Origin: Ectocarpus siliculosus
Lineage: Eukaryota; Sar; Phaeophyceae; Ectocarpales; Ectocarpaceae
Length of the DNA: 13,404 bases
Reading direction: 5' to 3'
Assembly (NCBI GenBank): GCA_000310025.1
Contig: FN648785.1
Coordinates: 303,371-316,774 of the forward strand
Position 1 is the stretch's first letter. Each line of letters opens with the position of its first letter. The notes beneath the pieces are model-generated. The model was given only the letters and a program-made list of their open reading frames with translations. It had not been told where the DNA came from and did not search any database. The position numbers and the translations under genes are program-made. This document shows, one piece after another, positions 1 through 9,938 of the stretch.

Positions 1-50
1 CATGTTTTGCATGCCTTAGTTATTAGACCAGGGGGGTGGGTGGGTATCGG

Positions 51-245
51 TCATTTGTTTCGCACCAGGTGTCTATTGGTGCCTAGCAGTGCCGTCCGCA
101 CGGCCTCCACCGCCCTGCAGGGGGACGGTGTCGTAACCGCCGACCACGCCTCTGAGGTGGAAACCCCGCCGCCGAGCATTGCCGGGTAGTCCACCACTGC
201 CCAGGATGACCTCATGGAGGAGGCCTCGCTTCGCCGGCGCATCTC
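51..245 (-). CDS. Exon 4 (probable last exon) of the minus-strand unknown gene
   Basis: After a TCGCAG acceptor the exon opens with EMRRRSEASSMRSSWAVV, in phase with exon 3, and runs 64 codons to a TGA at 53-51. The C-terminus RHLVRNK is basic. A possible donor (CTG|GTGCGA) near the end means the gene could continue past the left edge of the window. Confidence 0.45.
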   Translation of the reverse strand, partial: EMRRRSEASSMRSSWAVVDYPAMLGGGVSTSEAWSAVTTPSPCRAVEAVRTALLGTNRHLVRNK

Positions 246-2244
246 CTGCGAGTTGACGGTGGAAATAGGGCACCGATAAGAGGGTGTGGCATTGGCAACT
301 GGCACACGAGACTGGACGGAGAGATCCGTTGGAAATGTAAAGGAAGCAGGGACGGGCAAGACAGAGAGCTCTGAGAGATAGGGGAGGCGTTTCATCCCGA
401 CCGTTGCCGTCTGCGTGTGGAAGAGCAGTGAGAGCGAGAGAGAAAAACTCAACATTTCACATCTGATGCCCAAGGTTGTGCAATCCTCGGCTGTTTAGGA
501 TTCAAGTACAAATTGCGGCCGTTCGTGTTTATTTCCATCTAAAGGACCAGTCCACACACGCACACAAGCTGGCCAACTACTTTCGCTTTCGGAGAACCGC
601 TCCAAGGGACAACATCACATCAGACGTTCTTATCATGGGTCGGCAGCAACCACTTAGCGCGGCTGGCGCTAACGGCCCCCAAACTTGGAAATGTCGCCTC
701 ACCTCCGCGAGCGTGGAAGTGTCAGCGTGCACCGCCGAGCCCGTCTCGAACAGTTCCTCGGAACGTTCCGCGAATGACTCGTGGAGCGCCGCCCGAACCT
801 TCCCCCCTACGATGTCCGCCTCTTCGGCACCCTTGACGCGAAAACCGCACACCCGGGCTAGGTCCACGAGGAGTACTGGCACCGACGAAAGCTGGTTTCC
901 GGTGATATTGTGGCGGTTTTTGAAGGCAGGAGGGGGGGGGGGGTCAAAGACTGGCCAAAAGGGAGCGTCGGGGCCACGGGGGGTCACTCGGTAACACACT
1001 GCAACCCGGTGGTCAGCGTGGGTGCGGGCAAAACAACGAAAAAGTGACAACGAAACACCCCGGGGAATGTGGTTATCACGCACGAAATCAGAGACCTCAA
1101 AACCAAAAATCACGAATCCAGGGAATTGCTATGGGAATACAAATACAGCGCACCAAGCACATGGAACTTGGGTGGCCGCGCTTCCCTACAGGACAAAAAC
1201 CCAAAAGGTTTTCAATCGCTTTTGCGAGCAAACAAAAGCGTCTCCGGTCCAAGTACTTCCGTTTTAGTGTCTCATAGGCTCCCCCATCTACGGCCGTAGG
1301 GCCGGACGGTCACACCCGGCAAAGACTACTACAGTGCATGAGAAACGTCTTTCAGCCTCTACGTCTGGCGGAGGCAAACTGTGCGAATACCTCAGGGTGA
1401 GCTTTCTCCTCCGGAGTCCCTCCCGCTCCCGACGCCTCACCACCGCCGTCGGAGGCAGACAGGCGGCCACGCTCCTCTAGTTTCGATTCCAAGCACGCCG
1501 AGGAAGCACTATCCGCACCCCCGACAGCTGCGGCTTTGGCTGTGGCCTTCAAGCCATTTTCTTCTCTCGGAGCAGAAGCAGCGACGGCGGCGGCGGCGGG
1601 TGCCACCGGAGGCACCGTGCTCTCGTCAAACTCCTCCCAGGAGTCGGGGGGTTCCGCCAAATCATCCTCCTCAGCAACAGCCGCCGCTGCCGCCCTTCTC
1701 TCCTCATCGTGCTGCGCCCCCCCCTCCTCCCGATGCCCGCCGCACGTTCCCTCCCGCTCATCACCCGCCTGTTTGATGTCTCCATCTTGGCGCCGGTCGC
1801 TGAGATTGCTAGCACCAGCATCCCCGCAGAGCTCCGCACAAGCATCCTGCCCGCCCCCTTGAGTGCCCTGCTCACCACGATCGCCGCAGCCTAAGCAAGC
1901 GCCGTTGAGATCACTGTTGCCCCCCGCCACTGCTGAGACGGGAGTGTCCGTAGTCTCGTTGTGATTTGTTGCTAGCGGCACTGAAGATGGTGTCACCAGC
2001 CCCTCCTTCGTTGCAGCCGCAGCGTCCGTGCCGATTCCCCCCCGGTGCTCTTGATCGTCTCGATGTCGCTGTTGTTGCTCTTGCTCTTGCTGCTGTTCCT
2101 CCTGCGGCTGCTGTTGAAGCTCGGAGGGGCCCACGCTCCCGTTGGCAGTCCCGCCGGGAGCGGCCCTAAGGAAGGTCAGCGAAGACTCAGAAACCACGGG
2201 AGCAGAGCTCACCCCATGGCATTCACGTACCTATTTCGAGGCAT
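51..2244 (-). CDS. Predicted four-exon gene of unknown function with a low-complexity N-terminal half
   Basis: Proposed exons on the minus strand are 2244-2231, 2165-1391, 891-703 and 245-51, giving about 390 residues and a TGA at 53-51. Phases agree at every junction: the first intron interrupts an Arg codon after its second base, and the other two fall between codons. Donors read AG|GTACGT, GAG|GTATTC and GAG|GTGAGG; acceptors read CCTTAG, AACCAG and CGCAG. Residues 22-50 are Gln/Glu-rich. Residues 95-118 hold two spaced Cys pairs (CxxC, CxxxxC). An acidic SWEEFDE motif lies at 180-186, followed by Ala-rich sequence. The part after residue 264 is more ordered, with a hydrophobic stretch (SVPVLLVDLARVCGF) and predicted amphipathic helices. 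I recognise no family and no function is assigned. The first intron (65 nt) is short for this window and the GTATTC donor is weak, so the 5' end and the second junction are the least certain parts. The last exon could also splice onward beyond the window. Confidence 0.5.
703..891 (-). CDS. Exon 3 of the minus-strand unknown gene
   Basis: A 189-nt, 63-codon exon with both ends between codons. Its acceptor (AACCAG) is preceded by a C12 tract at 943-932 within a pyrimidine-rich stretch, and its donor is GAG|GTGAGG. It encodes a hydrophobic start (LSSVPVLLVDLARVCGF) and a charged, probably helical part containing RAALHESFAERSEELFET. It shows little of the low complexity of exon 2, which suggests a folded region. 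Confidence 0.5.
1391..2165 (-). CDS. Exon 2 of the minus-strand unknown gene, low-complexity Gln/Glu/Ala/Gly region
   Basis: A 775-nt open stretch follows a CCTTAG acceptor. It encodes most of residues 5-263: a Gln/Glu-rich run, Gly-rich sequence with four spaced cysteines, Ala runs and the acidic SWEEFDE motif. The opposite strand is also open over much of this stretch, but encodes Pro/Ser/Arg-rich sequence typical of the antisense of Gly/Ala codons. The frame stays open to a TGA at 1354-1352 if the proposed donor at 1390 is not used; the tail would then read VFAQFASARRRG. Confidence 0.55.
2231..2244 (-). CDS. Exon 1 (start exon) of the minus-strand unknown gene
   Basis: A 14-nt exon starts with ATG and encodes MPRN plus two bases of an Arg codon. 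It ends at a near-ideal donor, ATAG|GTACGT. Splicing to 2165 restores the frame of the long low-complexity exon, which otherwise has no ATG near its 5' end and runs into an in-frame TAG at 2233-2231. The choice rests on splice consensus and phase only. Confidence 0.4.
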
Positions 2245-2435
2245 AGGAAACAAGAGGAGAAGGACGAGGGAGGGTGGACGATTGTCAACATTAGGCAGCC
2301 GGGCGCGCGGGGGGGGGGCACTAAATTGGTTTTGTGTTATTATTTTTGCCTATGTGAAAGGTTACCTCAGAATGTCTGCTAGATTGTGATGTGTCAGATG
2401 ACCTGTCGGAGGTCTACACTGTACCTTCGGGGTAT

Positions 2436-2577
2436 TACCACAGACGGACACAGCAGTGGACACGCACAAGTACCGCCGGCCAGCTGCCTCCTCTGTCACA
2501 ACCCATGGTATCGTACACCGTTCTCCCTTTGTCACGAGAGTTGTGTCCTTCACACCAACCATTACACAAGGAACCTA
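2436..2577 (-). CDS. Possible orphan exon
   Basis: After a CTCTAG acceptor the minus strand is open for about 47 codons and ends at GAAG|GTACAG. It encodes a well-mixed composition including GERCTIPWVVTEEAAGRRYL. There is no known domain. The only supports are the open frame, the splice-like edges and the protein-like composition. Confidence 0.15.
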
Positions 2578-2928
2578 GAGCCGCAGCGAGAGAACCTGGA
2601 AAGACCCTTCTTTCTCGTAGTGCTGCGCAGGGTTGTTTTCGACAAGCGTGGACTTGTGTTGGGTCTTGTGGGGTTTCGGGCTCACCATGACAGTCATGAC
2701 CAAGAAAAAGAAACGTGATCATGGCCCTAACCGTGGACCACACACACCACAGCAACAGAAGTAAGTCCACGCTTGGCGCATAACAAGCCCAGGTAGCGCA
2801 CTGCCGCTCACGCCAACTTTTGGAAACAACCGTCTTATGCCATCTGTTCGTATGTTCAGAGCGCCATGTACGTTTCACAACATCAACATGACAAAGCAGA
2901 ATTCACCGCATTTCACTGCAAAGACTTC

Positions 2929-3033
2929 AACCCATGCCCTTCGACTGTCATCTTATCTCTAACGGGTAGTCTCTCTTTGATATGTTAACCCATGCCCTTC
3001 GACTGTGGTTATATCTCCAATGGGTAGTCCCTG
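2929..3033. repeat. Direct tandem duplication, period 58 bp
   Basis: AACCCATGCCCTTCGACTGT occurs at 2929-2948 and again at 2987-3006. Related sequence continues after each copy (TTATCTCTAACGGGTAGT and TTATATCTCCAATGGGTAGT), so each copy covers about 45 bases before diverging. The two copies differ by substitutions and a small length change, so this is an old duplication rather than an active satellite. Confidence 0.75.
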
Positions 3034-3102
3034 TATATTTCCCAAAAAAATGGAAGCAGCAACGGTGACAACGCATGCTATTGAGCCTGACCTTCTGCGC
3101 GA

Positions 3103-3247
3103 GCTCCGGGGACAAAGCCAATCCGACGCCGAGCCCAAATCCACCTGCTGCGGCCTCCCCAGCCCCCCCGCCGCCGTTTGCAAGAGCTTCGACGAGAGCG
3201 TTACCGCTACTGGATGACCGCTCGGTGTTATTCATGGTGTACGTCAA
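3103..3247 (-). CDS. Possible orphan exon, Gly/Ala-rich
   Basis: After a CCATAG acceptor the minus strand reads LTYTMNNTERSSSSGN, then Ala/Gly-rich sequence ending LSPELAQK at a possible donor AAG|GTCAGG. An ATG at 3235-3233 could be a start. The stretch has balanced, GC-ending codons, but both strands are open here. No neighbouring exon is established and no family is recognised. Confidence 0.18.
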
Positions 3248-4472
3248 CTATGGATATAGCTGGGGGGGCGGCTACTGCTGCTGCCTTGGCCCTCTTTGGG
3301 TCCTTAGCAAAACACATGCGAGCACGTTTCGGGGGGGGTCGGGAACAGGGAATGTTAGCATTCGTCCGTGCACATTTGCCTTGGGGGTTGCCCCTACCCG
3401 ATGGTAACTCATTCGGTTGATGTCTACTTCCGCTCTGGAGACGTGTACACAAAACACCCTTCCTTGAAAAAACGTGCGCTGGGTTACCAGGCCGCAACAT
3501 GGTAACATCTGCGTAGCAGAGAGCTGCTGTGGTGTCGATCATGTAGAAAGGGAAACCATGTTGTCCGATAACATAGTCAGTAAGAGAGATTAACCCCCAG
3601 CAGGGTACAATACAGCAGAAAAGGACAGTTAGCACCCGCGATTAAAGAAACAAACCTTCGAGACGAGAAACAAAGGCAGGCTCAAAGTTGCGCGATAAGT
3701 AAGATCGTACGTATGCATAGCTTACATCGACTGTAAGAAACACACCTCAGCCGTGGACCCCACACCAAGTTCTATATAATGAACGAATGAAGTATGCTCG
3801 ACGGTGGTGACGAAATAAGAAACTGAGCCTCGACCCCAAATCGACATTTCTTAACCGCGAGCGCCAAGTGCATATACTCGCTGGGTCCCAAGCCTTGGCT
3901 TGATAGAAGACCACGGCCGGGTGTCGCCTCTTCGTGGGGCTTGATGTCATCTGCCGCAACAACCGTTTCTAAGCGCAGCCCAGACGTACATAGACAAATG
4001 TTGCATGGAGAGAGGCTGCCAAAGTAGTACAGAGCCGAACGCACTGCGTACGAGACCTAAACCTGCTGTTGTGTGGGTACAGTAGTAGAAGTGCCGGACG
4101 CAGGGCGCTGGGCGCAAACATAGTAGTGCTACCGACAATCGCGCTGCTATTGTCAGCTCCAGGAGCCAGGAGCAAGCGGATAAAACAGGATAAAATAAAC
4201 ACCCTGAAGAAGCCGAGTGCCACCAAGTGCGAACACCATGCAGTCGAGAGCAGTCCTGACTAAGTTCTGCCCGACAAATTACCCAGACATGAGTCATAGC
4301 AGTTTATCTCAGTGTAGCGCTTGATCGCCATACACGGGCATGGCAAAGCTTGTGTGTCCTTGTGTGTCCCTGTCGGGGGGTTCGCGCAATTTTTCATTTT
4401 TTCGGTGAATGGCCTGCCATTGTCAAAGCCTTTCATGTCACCCTCAAACACCCCCCGAACCAATTTACTCAC

Positions 4473-4511
4473 CTTGGGAGTATCTCCCGACCCAACTCGG
4501 ACACGCGTGGA
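4473..4511 (-). CDS. Possible 39-nt micro-exon
   Basis: Flanked on the minus strand by ACCTTCAG and AAG|GTGAGT, a perfect-looking donor, and encoding STRVRVGSGDTPK. Reading through the donor leaves the frame open for a further 71 codons. This is supported by splice consensus alone. Confidence 0.12.
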
Positions 4512-5293
4512 CTGAAGGTCAGCCCCTACTCGGCAGCACACATCGGCAAGTCCACATGCAGCGGCCAGCAGCTACGGCCCACCCCGCCTTCCCAATCGCG
4601 TGCCCCCCTTGATCACTGGCTCTCCTCCGACACACGTGCGTTCGGTCCATCCAAGCAAGGTTGCTGCTAGACGAGACAGCGCTGGTACCATGCAATTGTT
4701 GATCCGGAGGCTTGGTCCTGGCGTAAATTCCAGGTATGTATGTGTATGTACAAGTATGTTTGGGTGAAAATGTTGTGTGGAGTGCACTGCACGTGCACAC
4801 CGGAGGCTGACAAAACTGACAGTCCCGGTTGTGTGTTGTGTGCCAACCAACGAGAATTTGAAATGTTGAACACCAGTTAAGGGCTCCGCCAGAAGACGCT
4901 CGCTGTGCTGTTCGACATTTGCGGCTGCTGTACAACCCGTCGCAAGCTGCTACGAATCTGAAACACGCGGTTTCCATGTGCATTCACCAACACCATACTT
5001 CACTCCGATGTCTACATGTCAAGTGTCAACCAGGCAATAGGAACGTAGCCTGCTGCAAGTAGACTCAAGTGTCGAGGTGGCGATCGTCGTCTGCCGCTGC
5101 AGCCCGCTCATCGTGGCCAACTCGTCTACATGAGAAGTACGAACACTCGTGGCCCTTCTGGCTGTCGCTTATCGTGTGAACCCACATCCGAAATCACGTC
5201 TAAATTACGTCTGGTCTGAACTGTTCTGTCGTGGGCACGATAATCTTTGTCTTCATGTTTAGTCTAGAGCAGTTGGAGGCGATACTTTCAGAC

Positions 5294-5488
5294 TCAGCGC
5301 AACGTAGGTTGCGAAGATAACGCACGCCTTGGACATGCTTTCAAAGGTCGATGGCTCTGCAACAGAAACGGTGACGATGCAGGAAATGGTAGCGCTGGAA
5401 CCGTCTCGTCGAGAGCTTCCGAAACCTGTTCATTCGATTTTGGCATCCTCTTGCATCGTTGATTAGTGGAGCTTTGAGACTCGGTCAT
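5294..5488 (-). CDS. Possible small ORF or first exon divergent from the PPR-SMR gene
   Basis: Sixty-four codons from an ATG at 5488-5486 (MTESQSSTNQRCKRMPKS...) to a TGA. A possible donor CAG|GTTTCG after codon 21 would make it a first exon. It lies head-to-head with the PPR-SMR gene, so the two could share a promoter region. No family is recognised and the start overlaps the alternative upstream start of the other gene, so it may be a chance ORF. Confidence 0.18.
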   Translation of the reverse strand: MTESQSSTNQRCKRMPKSNEQVSEALDETVPALPFPASSPFLLQSHRPLKACPRRALSSQPTLR

Positions 5489-5648
5489 GGGGCGTGTGGT
5501 ATCTTATTCAACCTGCAGCACGTTATGTAATACTGGTGCATTTATTGAGCTTGGTGCCGCGCTCTGTATTGAGAGGCTCGACAAGGCTCGACTCTCGTTC
5601 TTGTACTGTACAAATATATCGCCTTCGCTTCCTTCTAACCTTGGTAAA

Positions 5649-6184
5649 ATGCTAAAGAACGGCGAGCCTTGGCGGGCCCGTCTGAACGGCACCTTTCTAA
5701 CCACGGTGGCCCTACGGTGCAACGCAACCCCAATCCGCAGGAAAACCCTGGCGTGCGTTCTAACGCCGCCACCAGCAGGAGGAACGAGACATGCGGTCAC
5801 TTGTTTCTCGGCCCCTTCCGCTGCCGCGCCGACAACAGCACCTCCTACACAACGGTACTACCACCACCACCAACAACGACAACAGCGACAACAGCTGCAA
5901 CGACAAAGCAGGAATCTAACTTCGTCGGGCAGATACCAAGCGCCTCGTGCCGTTCCGAAGAACGTTCTCCGCCGACGCAGCAGCACCGCATCCGAGGCAA
6001 CAGCAGCAACAGCAGCAGCAGCAGAACAGCAGGGGGGTTCCCCCGCTAGCGCCGGCGGCGGCGCCCCCCCGTTCCCGTCAGTTTCACGGGTCGACCCGGC
6101 AGCCGCGGAACAGGAGACCGCTATTAAGCGAATGAGCCGAGAGGGGGATTGGGAGGGCGCCCTGGAAATGCTGCAGCGCATCAG
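5649..6184 (+). CDS. Exon 1: presequence, low-complexity linker and start of the PPR tract
   Basis: Starts MLKNGEPWRARLNGTFLTTV and continues through CAACAA/CAGCAG-coded Gln and Ala runs. It ends inside the first PPR motif at CTGCAGCGCATCAG|GTTCGG, with two bases of an Arg codon. The 5649 ATG is preferred because the sequence between 5487 and 5649 is less GC-rich and contains a TATA-like ATATAT at 5613-5618. The upstream ATG cannot be excluded. Confidence 0.75.
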
Positions 6185-9100
6185 GTTCGGGGGTTGGAAT
6201 TGTCCTCGTTGGGGGTACTGCCGCTCCTGGCGTTGTTTTGTTGGGGAGGGAGTTGGATCCCGCCTGAGATTTGATGGACGTGTGCTTGTGCCGCCCTTCG
6301 GCCTTACGGAGGAGGGAGTGCAGCCTTGCATGAGCATGCTGGCTGTGCGCGCGTGTTGGCTGTCGCGAAGGTGATCGACGTGTGCTTGTTTTCGTGTCTG
6401 CGCTGTGCTTTCCACGGCATGAAGAGAGGAAGGGGTCAAGACTTGCCTTTTGTGTACGTACGATCAAGGAAAACGAACCAGAAGTTACTTTGTTGGTGCG
6501 CGTGTTTCGTACTTGTGCTTGTGGTGGTCGTTTGACGAGATCGCGTTTTTTGTCTGCTTCGTTGCGTGCCTTGCTCGGCAGGGACAAGGGGATGAAGCCT
6601 TCCATGTCGACCCACATGGACGTGATCAGCGTGTGCAGACGAGCCCTGGAGTGGGACCAGGCATCCAAAGCCTACAGGTGTGCTGAAGTTGTTATTGGTA
6701 TAATAGTGGTGGGGTTGTGTTGTTGTGTTGTTGCTGGTGGTGTTGTTGTTGTTGTTGGTAGTGGTGGTGATGATGGTGATGTTGTTGTTATTGTTGGTGT
6801 TGGTGTTGGTGTTTTTTTATTTTGCTGGTGACGGTGGCGAGTGCTGTTGCTATTGTTGTTGTTGTCGCTGACGCTGGTGCTGTTGTTCCTCACCCAAGAT
6901 CATCGCCAAAACAAGTAGGGAATGCACCCGTACCCACATACGGCGTTTGTTGACGTGACTTGAAACGAGCCTTATCGCACTCACCTCCCGTATCCTAAAC
7001 CCATTCCTCACTACACATGTCGGTACGGTTACCCCACCCTGTCCTCACGGTTCCATTCGAGATCTACGAGATCTACGTATTGCCTCTCGTGGATGCTAGT
7101 TTCACCCCCGCGTTCCGTGCCTCGCATCCGCTTTCCTTCCCTGGAAGAGAGATGATAGAGGCACATCTGACGGATCACCCGTTCGACGACATGGCCTGCC
7201 AAGACTACGAAGACGAGTCCAACCACGTATTCGCGAGGGCGTGCGGGATAGTGGCGGGGATGCAGGCCGACGCCGGCATCAAGCCGAACAACGGGACTTA
7301 CAGGTGAAGCAGACAAACAAAGGGGCGTCGCCCTTTAACCTTGCTGCTGTATTTTCACGAGATAACACCCCCAGGTACGAACGTTTTCGGCCTTCAAAAT
7401 GTTGTCAACGGGGCGTGGTATATACCGCGGTATATTCCGTGGTGGGGGTGGTATCTTCGGTGACCCTGTCTCTTGCTCTACGAGCAGTTTTTCGCTTTGG
7501 GCTCACGTTGAGCCACAAAAGATTTTCACCAGGTGTGGCATGTTTTGTGGGAGGGGGGGGTATTGTCTTGTGTGGAATATGGTACCGAGCCGGAAGGAGG
7601 CCGGAGACTCGGAGACTCGTCTAGCCTCGTCGTCTTGTAACATGCGAGGTCACCGTGGGCACGTCGGCAAGCGGTGGGGCCGAGCCCCAACAACGGGACC
7701 TCGGTAGAGGGGAGACCTTGCGTGGGGTTCTTATGCGCTCAGGCGGTACTTGGAACTTCCACTGTTTGCGAGTGCTTGTGCTTCGGTGAAGGTTGTTGGG
7801 GCGACGAGAGTGTGGAACCGGACCTACGGTATGTGGGATGGGGCAACAGGCACCCATAATGAAGGCAGCACCAATCAACCAACAACAACAACAACAACAA
7901 CAACAATGAAGACAACGCCAATTAATTAACAACAGCAACAAACGTGCTCCTCAGGGCTCTGCTGCAGCTCTGCAAAGACGAAGGGAGCTGGGAGGCGGCA
8001 ATCCTGCTGCTGGAGCACTCCCGGCGATCCAAGGCCAAGCTTAACCTCTTCTCCTTCGACCTTCTCATCACGGTACGGAATGTCCGACTTGCCGTGAACG
8101 TGTGTCGTTCGGAGGGCTACTTTTGTCGATGCACGTACGGCTTGAATAGAGCTATGCCGTGGTCAAGACGTATTCAACGTTCTGCGTGAGAAGAGCCACG
8201 GACCGTCGTCGGTGCTGTCACGGTCATGACTGTCTTCACGCATGAATATTGTCCTGCTGGAAGAAGAGACACCCGGCCGGTGCTACATGGACGTCAGAAC
8301 GGCATTTTAGTGGACAACGACGACCACGAAAACGTTATTGCCACTTCGCCCTAAGCACCTGGGCGCATTTTTCTGTGACTCAATATAAAAAATGTATATA
8401 TTTTCCAATGGGGTGCTGTATGTGCGTTATGCACGAGACGGCCTACACCAGTAGAACAACCTCCCGTGAAAGTCGGCACTGTTCGATTCCCGTCATGAGT
8501 CTTGAGCAACTACAATTTTTTTGCCAGACAACGAAATGTTAGTCGGGAAAAAGGTCCTAGGCCTGGGTACATAATTACGCACGTATGTGCCCTACGGCAG
8601 CATCCGGCTGAGTACATAAACCTGGTACGGGGGAAGAGAGGAGGCATCGAATTTGGCCACGGTTCCAGCTAGGATTTTCATTCCCCCAGCCTATATCAAC
8701 TTACCCTACGCCTCTCTCACTCGATGAATATCCTTGTTGCACTGGATCATCTTACGTTGTGTAACTCACTCTCTCGCCCGAATCTTCTCGGACAGCTCTT
8801 GTTATGTTGAAGCAGTTTCATCTCTACCCCCCTCCCTCCCACAACATCCAGACCGTGGCGAAGCAAGGGTACAAGGAAGTAAGCACCATGCTGTACGAGC
8901 TGGGAGTTGTAGATGCAGACCGGGCGTTACTCGAGACCGAGGGGAACGGGGACGGGGACGGGGACGGGGACGTGGAGTGGCCGAAGTGGCCCCTCAAGGT
9001 CGGGCGCACAGGCGGAGCGATACTTGAGCTGCACGACCTCACCCAAGGCATCGCGCTGTAAGTGTCTTCTTCTCGGTTACGGTGTGTTGCCTGGACTTGT

Positions 9101-9903
9101 TTCGGCAATCTCGGTTTGTTTGCGGGGGGTTAGTCGCACACCTGGTTGATGGAAAGGGTTGCGAGGTTTGATTTACATCAACCCCTCCGGAGATCGTTAC
9201 CGTGATATGCATGTTGTTGATGGCATGGCACGCTGTGGTGTCTCGGTTGGCGCACACGACAAGATTCGACAGGGGCACGCAGATTCTTGTTCAAGAGCAG
9301 GCGGCGTTTGTGTGTGCCTTTTTTCTTTTTTCTTTTTTTGAATTATCATCGACCGCACCAACCGGCGGACCAATGAAAAGACGTCAGCCTCAGTGCGGCT
9401 GAAACATCTTCGAAAGTGTGCGCGTGTCTACTTGAAGAGGCGGCGTGTGGTGTGTTTGTGTGTATGTCTTACGTTGTTAGTTAACGTCGGCCGCGCTCAC
9501 CAGCTGACCAATAGGATGTTTCTGTCAGTCGTTTTGGCGGATTCTACATCACGAACGCGCTTTCTCGCAAGGCTCCCCGGCCATGTAGCACATCAAACGG
9601 GCACGTTCCCACCTTGTATCCCACTCTAGTGTGTGTACATGTAGCTGTTGCCATGGTTTAGACGGGGGGGAGGCGGAGGGGGGATTCGCGGAGGGGGGAT
9701 CCGCGTACCCCCTCCCCACCCGTGGATTGGAAGCAAGCCACGCCTCCGTCTCTCCCCGATGCTGCTGCCTCGTGGGGCTGCGATGAATCGCGATAGGTCT
9801 GCTTGGGGTTGAGCGCGACAACAACAGGGCGGCGGTGCAATAAAACTACGTAGTGGACCCCCCCTTACAAACGGCGCAGCTTCGCATGCCTTGCATGGTT
9901 CTA

Positions 9904-9938
<35 letters not shown>

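Larger units (their letters stand above)
2245..5648. other. Region between the two genes with no confidently supported gene
   Basis: About 3.4 kb separates the starts of the two gene models. Base composition is closer to even than in the exons. I found no recognisable protein family, RNA gene or transposase here. Contents that can be named are the 58-bp-period duplication at 2929-3033, a TATATAA at 3773-3779, two tandem copies of CTTGTGTGTC at 4349-4368, TATG-rich sequence near 4735-4765, and some exon-like minus-strand stretches reported separately. The open frames present are short and not supported by conserved motifs. Confidence 0.5.

Noticed and set aside
577-1113. Single 178-codon minus-strand ORF as one exon
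   Set aside because: Only 891-703 has protein-like content. The upstream part is a pyrimidine-rich intron with a C12 run, and the downstream part follows a GTGAGG donor.
1381-2169. Plus-strand Pro/Ser/Ala-rich open frames
   Set aside because: They are the antisense of the minus-strand Gly/Ala/Glu-rich exon and fit the usual shadow pattern.
2688-2762. Short plus-strand ORF with MTKKKKRDHG reminiscent of the start of ribosomal protein S26
   Set aside because: Only a few basic residues agree, a stop follows within 25 codons, and no exon with the expected CxxC motifs was found downstream.
3771-3800. TATATAA followed by an ATG as a promoter and gene start
   Set aside because: The ATG frame closes after six codons and no transcribed feature can be supported.
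6672-6893. Minus-strand Thr/Pro/Asn-rich ORF
   Set aside because: It is wholly explained by the G/T triplet tract in intron 2 of the plus-strand gene.
8470-8500. Sequence GTTCGATTCCC resembling the T-arm box of a tRNA gene
   Set aside because: The flanking bases do not form a T stem, and no box A, D arm or acceptor stem is found upstream.
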